A DNA stretch of 64,000 bases from Earliella scabrosa (taxonomy: Eukaryota; Basidiomycota; Agaricomycetes; Polyporales; Polyporaceae). The stretch lies in NCBI GenBank assembly GCA_022605405.1, contig JABYQQ010000005.1, positions 930,001-994,000 on the forward strand. The letters run 5' to 3'. The translations under genes were made by a program, and so were the position numbers. The notes under the pieces are model-generated. The model saw nothing but the letters and a program-made list of their open reading frames with translations, did not search any database and was not told the DNA's origin. Within the stretch, counting starts at the first letter, position 1. Each line of letters begins with the position of its first letter. This document shows, piece after piece, positions 13,641 through 23,859 of the stretch.

Positions 13641-13717
13641 GCACGACGGAGACCCTTCCGACGACGTCGCAGTATCGCTCGCCCCAGCGTCCTGTGCTTT
13701 GCTTCTATCCTACCACC

Positions 13718-16076
13718 ATGTCCCGGCCATCGAGCTCTCCGCGCAGGTCCGACAGCGCCCTTCCGAAGAAGGCGGAGGCAGAGACGAGTGTAGAGGTCGA
13801 GCCTACGGGCTTTGATGCAGAGGTGGCTGCTGCTGCACCTCTCTTGCGAGGGCCTGCCTTGACCGCAGCCATCGCATTTGTTGCGGGGACAGGCTTCACG
13901 CTCTTTGGGTGCGTGTTTGATTACCCCCGGGGCCGGAGGGATAAGTGTTGTTAATTGTCACTCGACAGATACGACCAGGGAGTAATGTCTGCGCTGCTCA
14001 GTGCGAATCAAGTGCGCGATCCCGCCCCTTCCGCGTCTGTTCCCGACATTGACTGTGCAATTTTTAAGTTCGTGGATGTCTTTCCCCAGGTAGAACGTGA
14101 TCCGACCCTTCAAAGCTTCCTTGTCGCGATTTATGTGAGTCTAAATCTCGCAAACGAGATTTTGAACTCATCCTTACGACTGCTCTTAGGAAATTGGTTG
14201 CTTAGTTGGCGCCCTGTCTAACTTGTGGGTCGGCGATTGGCTTGGGCGAAGAAAGACGATCGTCCTAGGCGGTGTTATTATGATCATCGGTGCGATATTG
14301 CAAACAGCCTCGTACGGCTATGCCCAGATGATTGTCGCTCGCATTGTAACCGGTCTCGGGAACGGGTTGAATGTGAGCAGATTCGTATTATTCCTGAGAG
14401 GCTACTCGACAGAAACACAATTTGGGCTGTGTGTGACAGACCTCAACCGTGCCTTCATATCACGCGGAATGTTCCCCAGCGGCGCATAGAGGCAGTCTCA
14501 TTATGATCGAGGGAAGCTTAATCACATTTGGTATCATGATCTCGTGAGTCAACGTCATGACCTTCATTGCCTTCTTGTTCGTACTCATGGAATGCCAATG
14601 TCGGTGCTCCAGATACGTGCGTCCGACACGACCCGCGTTGACCAATGCTGACAGCTGACTTATAAATCGACAGTGGATAGATTTTGCATTGTAAGTGACA
14701 AGTACACGAGTCGCAGCTAGGGTCCATCTGACGGCGTCATGAACAGCTTCTGGCTCTCTGGATCTTCTGCGCAGTGGCGTGTGCCTATTGCCTTACAGAT
14801 TGTACTCGCCCTCATCATGATTGTGGGCATCTCCTTCGTAAGCCCAGTCGTGCCACCGCCGTTTCTCTCATCACGGACTCACCAGCTCCGACGCAGTTGC
14901 CTGAATCTCCACGATGGCTTGCAAAGCACGGGCGTAACGCGGAAGCACTCGCTGTCATCTCCGCGCTAGACGGGAAGCCCCACACAGACCCAGGCGTGCA
15001 GCAGACGTACAACGGCATTCGCGAGGCAGTCGCGGCGGAAGCGCACTTTGGTGACGGTCGCTCTCCGCTGAGGGAGCTCTTCACCGGCGGGCGATCCCAG
15101 AACTTCCGCCGTGCGTCCCTGGGCGTGGTCATCCAGTGCTTCCAGCAGATCACCGGCATCAACATAATCACATATTACGCCGTGCGTACCGAGCTTCTTG
15201 CATTCATAGCTCCGCCCTTCTCGAAGCAGAACGCGGCTGACACGAGCTTCGATTCTTGCGCCAGACACTGCTGTTCGAACGCCTGGGCATCGACGACGTC
15301 AAGTCGCGGATTATCGCCGCTGCGAACGGGACAGAGTACTTCCTGGCGTCGCTCGTCGCCATCTTCCTCATTGACCGGGTCGGACGGCGGCCTCTCATGC
15401 TCTTCGGCTCAATCGGACAGACGATCACGATGGTGCTCCTCGCCGTGCTCGGTAGCATCGACACTCCAGGAACGCAAGTTGCATCGGCAGTGCTGCTCTT
15501 CGTGTTCAACTCGTTCTTCGCGGTCGGGTGGCTCGGCATGACGTGGCTATACGTGAGTCTTCCTTGTATCGGGCCCGTGGTGGACATGAGGTGGAACTGA
15601 CGGTGGGCTGGGCAGCCCGCGGAGATTGTGGGTCTGGGAATCCGTGCCCCTGCCAATGCGTTCAGCACGGCCTCCAACTGGACGTTCAACTTTGTGGTCG
15701 TTATGGTCACTGGGCCGTCGTTCAACAACATAGATTGGGGAACATATATTGGTGCGCCCGTTCCCAGAGTAATGCATTATTGTCCTCACATGGCGCGACA
15801 GTGTTCGCGGCGTTGAACGCGCTCATCATCCCCGTTGTATATTTCTTCTTCCCGGAGACTGCCGGTCGCTCGCTGGAGGATATGGACGTCGTGTTCGCCC
15901 TCGCGTACAAGGAGGGTGTCTCGCCCGTCAAGGTTTCCCTGCGCAAGGATGTGCCCTTGGCGGGATCGCCGGAAGCAGATGAGATCCTGGGGATCACCGA
16001 CAACGCCAGCGGGCAGAATCCTAGTTCGGACAGGGAGGATACTCGCCGTTCAAGGGAAACTGAGAAATCGCAGTAA
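13718..16076 (+). CDS. MFS sugar transporter (SP family)
   Basis: A proton-coupled hexose-type transporter of the plasma membrane with 12 predicted helices. Family signatures are YDQGVMSALL in helix 1, WVGDWLGRRK in the first loop, PESPRWLAKHGR before the central loop, QQITGINIITYYA in helix 7, IDRVGRRPLML in the loop after helix 8, and FFPETAGRSLEDMD after helix 12. I built 11 exons: 13718-13908, 13969-14134, 14190-14372, 14440-14543, 14613-14616, 14674-14690, 14747-14837, 14897-15181, 15265-15552, 15616-15751 and 15802-16076. They sum to 1740 nt, a clean 579-residue protein. Exons 5 and 6 are only 4 and 17 nt long, yet they restore the conserved SYWIDFAFFW segment. The C-terminus is a soluble, polar tail. 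The substrate cannot be told from sequence. Confidence 0.92.
14613..14616 (+). other. 4-nt micro-exon (ATAC) in the sugar transporter
   Basis: The four bases lie between an acceptor (CTCCAG) and a donor (GTGCGT). The flanking introns are 14544-14612 (69 nt) and 14617-14673 (57 nt). They complete a Ser codon and add a Tyr, giving SYWIDF. Direct joining of the neighbouring exons would give an immediate TAG stop. Confidence 0.75.
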
Positions 16077-16383
16077 TGGCAAGACAGTAGACGTGTATGA
16101 AATGTATTTTGGGCAACAATGCTACCCTATTCGTCGTACAACCCAATGCGTGCGCCCGAATGCGTAAGGATTTCAGCGTGTCACTACCATTTGCGACCAG
16201 GACGCTGCTCGAGTGTCTAGTTTTGGAAGCGCCCGCGCCACCGACGCGTAGCGGAGTTCGAAACGCGACCGTGGGAACCTGTCAATACGCGAGTATATGG
16301 GAGACGCCAGTCGCGTAGATGAGCTCTAAGCGGAGGACGCCCGTGTTCAACTTGCCTGCGCTTTCCTCTTCCTCCACTACACC
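16077..16383. other. Intergenic, transporter 3' end and CDT1 promoter
   Basis: About 307 bases separate the transporter stop from the CDT1 start, both on the plus strand. No reading frame of note is present, and no clear TATA box or polyadenylation signal could be assigned. Confidence 0.45.
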
Positions 16384-18393
16384 ATGTCTGATCTCTACTC
16401 TGCCCTCCGTGTCTCTCCCAAAAAGAAGCGCACGCTTCCCACGTCCGACGACGAGGATGTGCTCACTCCCAAACGACTCCGACGCAACAGCACAGTGTCC
16501 GTAACCACGTCTCATGTCTTGTCTCCTTCCTCTGGCTAACTCATGTTTTGACGTATAGGCCTCCTACGCCTACCACTGTCACGCGCCGCAAGTTGAACAC
16601 GGAGATTGACCCAGACAGCTTACCCCATCATCTCTCGCGCCTGTACAAGATCCAGACATCTTTGCAGCATGCGCTGTCCCATGCACTCGCGACCTGCGCC
16701 GTGTCTCCTTCAGAAGACACTGGCATCGTCCGCAACGTCCTCAATCACCTGTCGCTTGGTGCGTACACTGGTCTGACGACGAAGATCGACGTGGACGACC
16801 TCAAGCGGTTGTGCTGGTTGTGGGAGTGGGACGGAAAGGCACTGCAGGCGAAGACGGGGAAGGGGAAAGCCAAGGATGAGGATGACGACGAGAATCCCTT
16901 CTTGGACGATGCGAAGCCTGTCGATGAGCCTTCGAAAGATTGGACGCGTGGTGCGATGGGTTTTGTGGTGAGCCAGACCACGCACCGTGACAAGTCTGCG
17001 GGGGCGAGGGTTCCCGTGTACGGCCTCGGAATCGAGGTCGAGATGGACATCGACAAGGATATGAAGGGTGGCATGGCAGCTGTCGCGCGATGGACTGCTG
17101 GCAGTGAGCCCAGGCGGAAGGAGATTCTGTCCAAGCTTCAGTCGTGGGTCAAGGTGAGTTGCAAGGTGCTGCGTCCACAGCCTGCGACTGACCCGTCTTG
17201 TTGGTAGCTTCACGCGAAGGAAGAGTCAGTACCCCTGATTCCTACGGCCGACTTGCCTTCCTTGCCTGCTTCCGCGAAGCCCTCGAACCTTACTCGCCTT
17301 CTGGCCTCATCGTCCCCCAAGTCGCCGTCCGCGTCTTCGATTCTCGCCGCGACGCAGCCTCCTGGGTCTCCTTCACGTTCCGCCTCGCGTTCGCCGTCGA
17401 AGTCTCCTACGAAGAAGCTGCGCGAGTTCGCTGTCCCCTTCCCTGTCACTCCTTCTAGCCGTCTTGGGACTCCCACCACAAACCGTATTTTGAAGACGCC
17501 TTCCACCAATCGAATCCTGTTCCCGCAGACGCCTTCCTCGCGGCACTCCAGCGTAGACCCCCGGACGCCTACCTCCGCCCGCACGCCATCGTTAGCAGGG
17601 AGCGAGACCCCAACTGCATCCGATTCGTCTGTGCCCTCCACACCAGTTCACCAGCGTGGCGCAGATGCAGTTACAGTCCCACAGACACCCACAAGTTCGC
17701 GCCGTCAAGCCCTCTACGAGCGTGTGCGCCAGCGTTCTCTGCAGAACACGCCCACAAAGGCCAACCCAACGGGCGCGTCCATGTCCAAGGACCAGCTGCT
17801 GAAACTCGGCCAGGAAGAGATGCGCCGGCGCTGTCTCCTCGGCCGTCTGTCCGGCGTCGCGGAGAGCGTATGGATGTACGTACCTTCTCTGATCTCTCCG
17901 ACCGTGTGCCCAACGTGCTGATGCGCCCATGCGTCCCCCCAGGTACTTCTCGAACCCCGGCGGGTCAGCGAGCGCGACCCCGGGAGCGCGCAAGCGGCGA
18001 GCCATGCCTGCGTCCGAGGTGGCTACCGCTGTGGTCAAGTCGTCGCCCGTGCCGCTGTCGATCGCGGAGGCCCACGAGTCGCTCACCATGCTTGCGAAGC
18101 TCTGCCCGTTCTTCGTGCGCACCATGGACGTGTCTGGGGAGGAGTGGCTCGAGATGCCCGCCTCGTCGGGCGAGATGGACACCGACGGCGGCTCTGCGTC
18201 GAGCGTGACCGCGAGTCCGAGCAAGAGCCCGAGCAAGAGCGGGGCCAGGGAGCCTGGCGCTGTCCCGGGCAGCCCGAGCAAGCTGAAGAGCGAGGAGGTG
18301 CTCACCCGCAGTCCGCGGAGGGTGAAGCGTGAGGGCGGAGGGCTGCGCGAGGTGCGCGAGCGCATCCGCAGGGAGCTCGAGCAGGTCGACTGA
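16384..18393 (+). CDS. CDT1: DNA replication licensing factor CDT1
   Basis: CDT1 loads the MCM2-7 helicase at origins together with ORC and CDC6 in the nucleus. ATG 16384 gives [19 protein letters not shown], a basic N-terminus. The middle winged-helix region spans [20 protein letters not shown] to [21 protein letters not shown] Ser/Pro-rich linker follows with many SPxK/TPxx sites ([13 protein letters not shown]), which suits cyclin-dependent kinase control. The C-terminal winged helix contains [20 protein letters not shown] and [21 protein letters not shown] basic helix ([12 protein letters not shown] type ending) closes the protein. Introns are near 16500-16558, 17154-17207 and 17875-17940. 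The donor of the first intron is ambiguous, with three candidates between 16495 and 16509. Confidence 0.82.
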
Positions 18394-18773
18394 ATGGCCC
18401 GTGTGGCTCGCGTGCTTCCATTTTTGCTCGTGTTTTATTGATGCTTTATGTCTGTTGCTTTATATCGCTGCACCGCACATCACTAGCTACCGTCTCGAAC
18501 AGTGCTGACAATGTTTCCTTTGACGATGTGTCTCCGACTCGACAATGTCACCCGACCAATGATTTATGTATATCTAGTTGTGCATACGTACCCGTCTTGT
18601 ATTCAATGTCTCGTGTCCCAGCGCAATGGCAAATCGTTTCATCTCCTGCGTTTGTGCACGCGTGAATGACTGAATGGCGCAGGGCGCACCAGGCACCTTG
18701 CGCAGCGTGAAGAGATGAAAGCAAGCAAGAAATCCACAATACAGTATTCGTACATGTGACATTACAGCTACAA
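18394..18773. other. Convergent 3' regions of CDT1 and the oxidoreductase
   Basis: The 380-base stretch is AT-richer than its surroundings and holds both 3' untranslated regions. No gene is seen. Confidence 0.5.
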
Positions 18774-20495
18774 TTACAACGTGCCATACTTCTCCCTCGC
18801 CTCCCTCTCAAACTGCACACAATCCACGACGACGCCCTCCCGCCTGCTCTTCTCGGCCGCAAAGACGGCGAGATGGCTCCGGAGCACGTCCGTGACGTCC
18901 GTCCCCAGGAGGTCCTGGCGGCCAGTCGCGACGGCCTTGACAAAGGTGCGGATGAGGCCGAGGTCGCCGCCGCCGTGGCCGCCGCCCTCGTTCTTGGGCG
19001 TGTGCGCCGTCGTCTTGCGCGTCCGGAAGTCGGTGACGGTGAACGAGTACATGTCGCCGACGAGCTCGCCGAACGCAAAGTGCAGCCGCGTCTGCCGGTC
19101 GCAGATGAGCTGCGTGTGCGCGACCATCGTGAACGAGGCCGTCGCGCCGTTTGAGAACTCGAGGCTCACAACCTGAGGCCCGGAGGAAGGGGGGAGGGGG
19201 TGAGCGTGGGGTCGGACAAAATGGAGCGATTATCATTGATGGGAAGGAGGAGAGGAGTCGCGTACCTGATTGTCGCAGACGTCGTTGTCGCATTCGTACA
19301 CGCACCGTCCGTACGGCCCGGTCTTGAGTGCGTCGGTGATGCTCTCAATGTCGGGAATACCGTCAACGAGGACGTCCGCTGGCCAGCCGAGCTTGCCCTG
19401 CTGAACAGGCTCGAGATACACTGCATCCGGAAGAGGTACGTCAGACGGGCGAGACCGCTGGCGCAGAGACCATTGAACGGGGCTCGGGCCGCGCACGCAC
19501 CCTTCTTTGCGCTGTAGGCGCAGTCGCGTTCGTGTGCACAGTCGAGGCAGCGTTTCGCGTCCCTGGCCTGTGCGGGCTTCTTGTCTTTGCGGAAGTGCTG
19601 CAGGGAGCCAAAGGACGAGACCCGCGTCGGTCCACCGGGATGGAGCCAGTGACACATGATGTCAAGATCGCTGGAGAGATGAAAGAGGGCGGTGAGTGCT
19701 TCTGCGTAGTTGAGGTGCACCGGAATGCGGGAGGGACGCACTGGCAGCTCTTGGTCATCAGCGAGAAGCAGCTGTCTGCTTCCCGAGCCCAGTTCCCGCG
19801 GACGTACGAGTGCGCGAAGTGGTAGAAGCCCACAGGTTCGATGTGGACCACGTTGATGAGCGGGCCCAGTGCTCCCGAGCGGATGACTTCGGTGACAGCC
19901 TTGCTGTATGGGGAGTAACGAAGCACTGTCAAGGCCCATTAAAACCTTGAGGATAACGGTATGCGGCGCACGCAGGGCGTACCGTGGCCCATGCCGAAAA
20001 TAATCCCAGCCTTCTTCACGGCCGCCTCCATCTTGATGCAAGCCTCGACGGTGGTCGCCATGGGCTTCTCGCACAGGATGTGGTAGCCCTGCGCGGCGAA
20101 GGCGAGGGTGACCTCCTGGTGCATGTGGTCTTGCACGGAGATGATGACAGCATCTGCGAGACGCTTGCCGATCGTCTGGATTGTCTCTGCGGACGCCTTG
20201 AGCAGATCCTGCCAGGTCTCGAAGACGAGGGTCTTGTCAACGGCATGGGCCTCTGCCATGAGCTTCTGTGTCATCGGACGGGGCTCCGCGATGGCGACGA
20301 CCTTGCAGAGGGTCGGCTCCTGCAGCGCGTATGCGGCATAACCCTGGCGGTGCAAACTCAATGAGCACCTGGTCCGAATAGCAGAGAAGGAGAGGGAGTG
20401 AATTGGCCGGGACGCACCCGACCGCGCTGCCCACAGCCTATGATGGCGAGCGTGACGGGCTGGGAAGGGAAGGAGCCTGCGAGGTCGTGGGGCAT
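18774..20495 (-). CDS. Gfo/Idh/MocA-family oxidoreductase
   Basis: An NAD(P)-dependent dehydrogenase of sugar or inositol-like substrates, presumably cytosolic. ATG 20495 gives MPHDLAGSFPSQPVTLAIIG, and the Rossmann loop GCGQRG is followed after an intron by YAAYALQEPTLCKVVAIAEP. The family's EKP motif (HILCEKPMATTVEACIKME) and DAVIISVQDHMHQE are present. The substrate domain carries a catalytic-type histidine in HDLDIMCHWL. A cysteine cluster, CLDCAHERDC, lies about two-thirds along. The C-terminus has FVKAVATGRQDLLGTDVTDV and ends KYGTL. Four introns are visible, near 20470-20360, 19985-19930, 19505-19435 and 19265-19170. The natural substrate is unknown. The gene reads away from the transposon-containing intergenic region. 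Confidence 0.85.
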
Positions 20496-21065
20496 GGTGT
20501 TTGTGCTCGAGAGAGAAGATCCGGGAAGCCTGAGAGAGCGACGCCATGCGCTTTTAGCTGCGTTGGCCAGAGGCATTGCGGACCGGACAGGCCTGATCGC
20601 GAGGATGAGTGGCCGATCGGGGGCGTCCCACGCCGTTGGGCCCTCGCCCCACTTGCGTCGGTTGGGATGGACTGGCCAGGACTCGATAGCAGCTGACGCG
20701 AGGGAGTGGCTGAGAGCGGGCGATATAGACTTTGGCCGCACTGACGGCACGCGTTCTGTGCAGAGAGTGCCTGATCGCTGCGGCCGGCCAACGCGAGCCA
20801 ACGGGCTGCCTGGGATTGTGTATCAGCACGCTATCCTTCTTGGGCTTCGCTCTGCATGGAGCACATGTACACCACCACTGTGGCGACATATCCCCATCCA
20901 CAAGCAATCACTATGGGCCTATGGCGCTCTTGGACGTCCCAGCAGGTCCGGGGGCCCGACTGCATTCCGGTCGTCGTCGGGCGCAGTGAGCGCGAGTGAC
21001 ACGAACAATTCAGCAGCTGTGGTCAGCGGACAAGCGAGCGACGTTCGAGACAACTTTGACTCAAA
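20496..21065. other. Promoter region of the oxidoreductase, left flank of transposon
   Basis: The 570 bases upstream of the oxidoreductase start hold no recognised gene. A long plus-strand frame crosses it but has no conserved content. Near the right end the heptamer CTTTGAC occurs twice (around 21054 and at 21066). Confidence 0.45.
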
Positions 21066-21072
21066 CTTTGAC
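21066..21072 (+). repeat. Left target-site duplication
   Basis: CTTTGAC directly precedes the left inverted repeat and recurs directly after the right one at 22201-22207. Confidence 0.8.
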
Positions 21073-21118
21073 CCCAGTGAGAACCCCGGTTAACTAGATT
21101 CATATAGGGTCATTTAGA
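21073..21118 (+). repeat. Left terminal inverted repeat, 46 bp
   Basis: Matches the reverse complement of 22155-22200 at 44 of 46 positions. The two mismatches fall in the inner part, and homology stops abruptly after TTTAGA. Confidence 0.9.
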
Positions 21119-21284
21119 TACACATCAGCTCCGCATATGGATGGAGACGACTGCAAATGAATGTAGATGTAGAAATCCGCTATATGAATAGAAATTTCAT
21201 TTGCATTCGTTGGCACACAATCACAGTGGTCCGGATATGTTTACGTCCAATGCAAGTCAATTAGTACACATCCGATTACACCCG

Positions 21285-21560
21285 ACCCACGACCCGCGCC
21301 CGCCCGCTGCCCCGCGCCGGATCCCCGCTCCCCGCTCCCCGGCGCTCCCCGCTCCTCGCCCGTCCCGCTCCCCGCCCGCCTGCCCCGCCCGCCGCCCGTC
21401 CCGCTCCCCGCCCACCTGCCCCGCCCGCTCCCTCGCTCGCCCGCCTCGCTCTCGCCCGCTCGCCCCACCCGCCTGCCCCGCCCTACCCGCGTACCCGCCC
21501 GCCTGCCCGCCCGCTGTCCGCCGCCTGCCCGCCTGCTCGCCCGCTCACTGCTCCCGCCCT
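21285..21560. repeat. C-rich degenerate tandem repeat inside the transposon
   Basis: Roughly 275 bases are built of irregular units such as CCCGCTCCCCGCCCGCCTGC. The plus strand is strongly C-rich, so the minus strand has many GGG/GGGG runs that could form G-quadruplexes. The rest of the element is AT-richer. Confidence 0.75.
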
Positions 21561-22154
21561 CGTACTCACCTTCCGTCTACCAACTCGCGCCAAGCGCCCT
21601 TGGAAGCTTGATGGAGATCCGCACGAGAAGGAAATAGCAATAATATTGAGACTTACATACCTTACAATCACAGGCCCAGATAACGTAATATGGCGGCGAG
21701 CGAAGTCAGCTAGAGGGTTAGTACAAGTAAGCAGGGCCGCGTCTGTGCTAGGGAAGGGATGGGGTATTGAAAAGAGTGGAAAGAGATAGCATATAGTCCG
21801 CATATATGCACAAGCACAGGAGGAGGTTGTGGTAGCGGGGAAAACAAGGTGAACGAAGGAGCGACGTTCCTCGCTTATTTGATGGTTTGACGTCGAGCAC
21901 GTGGTCCAGTGTGTGCGGACGCAAAGACAACGACGAGTCACAAAAGAGAACTCAAAGTCTTGACTCCAAATTGGGGGCCCGGAAGTCTGCAGTTGCAACT
22001 TGGAAACTCGGAGGTAGAGGATTAACGAACACAATGCACAAATTGTTGTAGTCATTTGTTCAAGACGCGAACAAAATTATGCGCCCGATCGCAAAAGGTA
22101 AGAAAGGCGCCCGGGAGCCACTATCTCTTATCAGTCTATACTATTGCACATAAC

Positions 22155-22200
22155 TCTAAATGACTCTAAATGAATCTAGTTAACCGGGGTTCTCACTGGG
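22155..22200 (-). repeat. Right terminal inverted repeat, 46 bp
   Basis: Inverted copy of 21073-21118. Its inner edge contains a small tandem of TCTAAATGA. It also carries an ATG (22170) in frame with the downstream gene. Confidence 0.9.
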
Positions 22201-22207
22201 CTTTGAC
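22201..22207 (+). repeat. Right target-site duplication
   Basis: CTTTGAC, identical to 21066-21072. It lies 23 bases before the start codon of the following gene. Confidence 0.8.
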
Positions 22208-22229
22208 CTTGACGCCGCCCTCGGATTGT

Positions 22230-23733
22230 ATGCCTCGACTCATATCTCGACTACTGCGTAACCTCGAGCATGCCCGCAATCTCTCACCTGCTCGACAATC
22301 ACCTCCGCAGCGACACAATGACGGCACATCCGCAACAAGGGCCTTCACGCGTCCCGATGAGGTCGACATCTCGCCCAATGGCCGCAGCCAGTCTATCCTG
22401 CTAGACCGCAAGGCCCTGCGTCTCATCTACCGTCATGCTCGTTATGCGCGCGAGAAAGAGCTTGCTCCAAAGGTCCGGGTGTCAAGGACGAACCTGAATA
22501 GGGAGCTACCGCATAGTCGGACCTTCATGGGCACCAGGAGAGCGATGACGTTGGAGGAACGGAAGTTCTGGGCGAATCCCTACCGTATGTGCACCCACCT
22601 CGTCATGGCATCGTGTGATACGAAGTAACCGCATAGTGCGAATGCTGGGCAGTCCACTGCGTAAGTGTTTCATGACGGAATTGCTCTTACCAAGAGGTGC
22701 GCCCTTCTCATACGAACCCTTCTACACATGCTCAACTTGAGTCACTACATGTAGAGCTCTTGGTCGGCATGACGCCAATGCTGCTTCCTGGCGAGCGAAA
22801 CAAGAGCGCGTTCCTCCCTTCTCGCGTCGAGCACCCCGCGTTCCGACGCTCAAGAGGTGGACGGACCCGCTACCTTCTCTGCTGGAAATCCGTCTTCGAG
22901 TATGTCAGAAACACAGGTGCGTCATCAAAGCCCCATACCCTCAGAACGTACCTACATACCCCACTGCAGGCAGTTTCCGACGCTGGAAACCGGACACACA
23001 CCTCGAGATGCCCATGCACGCGCTGATCGTGCAACAGGTCGGCCACTCTCTACGCGCTAGGGTCCTGCAGGAGCTGCAGATCCTCACACGACAGCTCCGG
23101 CGCAAGCTGCAGCCCCGGTCTCCTCCACTCGTCCGACGGTTGACTCGTGCCGAATGGAACGGGATCAAGTCCTCCGGGGTCGTCCCGTACGAGAACGCCG
23201 TGGCCGTCCTCGTCGTTCCACCCGTGAACAAAGACCCAGCGACGAAGGAGCGTCCGGGGCCCAACATGACCTCCATGCCCACCCCAGAGGACCTGGAACC
23301 GTCCTTGCCGCGGTCGCAGTCGTACCCTCTATCCGTGCTCTATCCCACTTCCGAGTCCGAGTCCGAGAGCGAACCGGACCTTGATCCTCTCCATCTCCTG
23401 CCATCGGCACGCGTCCCGGTCTACAACGGGGTTCCGCTCTTTCCATCTCGTACGCAGCGGGCGGCGTTGCACCTCGCCCTCACTCAGGTCCTCAGTGCTG
23501 AGCGCACCGCCAAGGTGTCTCAGATAGAAGGTACGCCAGAGGACACAGAACGCGCTGGAGGAGACCAGAAGGCGAGCCATGCGTTCCTGGTGTGCTCCGA
23601 CGAGAACACCGTTCTGCGCGGCGACACCGTGCCGCTGGCCATCGCGTTGTGGAGACTCAGGATGTGGGAGGCGAGCGAGGGTGACAGGGACACCTCGGTT
23701 CACTGGATCACAAACCCGCCGCGGACACCGTAG
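22230..23733 (+). CDS. Probable mitochondrial protein of unknown function
   Basis: I do not recognise the family with confidence. From ATG 22230 the protein begins MPRLISRLLRNLEHARNLSP, Arg-rich and poor in acidic residues, which suits a mitochondrial presequence. Conserved-looking text follows: MTLEERKFWANPY, then across introns LRMLGSPLRKCFMTELLLPR and ELLVGMTPMLLPGERN. The second half has VLQELQILTRQLRRKLQPRS and a Ser/Glu-repeat linker (SESESESEPDLD). A C-terminal block includes VPVYNGVPLFPSRTQRAALH and ends ITNPPRTP. Introns lie near 22586-22636, 22697-22751 and 22916-22969. An in-frame ATG at 22170, inside the transposon, would add 20 residues (MNLVNRGSHW...). I prefer 22230 because the shorter start gives a cleaner presequence. 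The 'LR.L.SPLRKC' block suggests a conserved fungal mitochondrial factor; this is inference. Confidence 0.65.
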
Positions 23734-23859
23734 TTACACACCTACCCACCCTTGCCACCCTGCTCGAAGATCTAATGCGCACTATAGTATCGATCGTGCC
23801 TACGAATACAATGCCGATTGCTTGCAGTCCGGTCATACAGCGTACAGACAGATGCCGCC

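Larger units (their letters stand above)
11081..13717. other. Gene-poor stretch of 2.6 kb
   Basis: No frame on either strand shows a domain I recognise. The ends must hold the promoters of the CCCH gene (minus) and the sugar transporter (plus). One frame at about 11510-11694, read without its own ATG, encodes an Arg-rich stretch and then a hydrophobic helix (DALIFGSCMAGVWILWHRN) before a stop. It could be the last exon of a small membrane protein, but I could not build a convincing 5' part. Confidence 0.4.
21073..22200. mobile_element. Non-autonomous TIR DNA transposon (hAT-like MITE)
   Basis: The element is 1128 bp and is bounded by inverted repeats beginning CCCAGTGAGAACCCCGG. It is flanked by an identical 7-base direct repeat, CTTTGAC (8 bp if the ends are one base asymmetric). 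The CAGTG-type terminus and the 7-8 bp duplication resemble the hAT superfamily. No transposase frame is visible inside; the open frames are low-complexity. The high identity of the two repeats suggests fairly recent insertion. It lies between the oxidoreductase and the gene starting at 22230 and ends 29 bases before that start codon. Confidence 0.88.

Noticed and set aside
20398..21093. Plus-strand frame of 231 codons crossing into the transposon
   Set aside because: It overlaps the oxidoreductase start exon on the other strand and the left transposon end, with no recognisable content.
21483..22055. Minus-strand frame inside the transposon as a possible transposase
   Set aside because: It has no hAT dimerisation or catalytic motif, is Ser/Thr/Cys-rich, and runs into the C-rich repeat.
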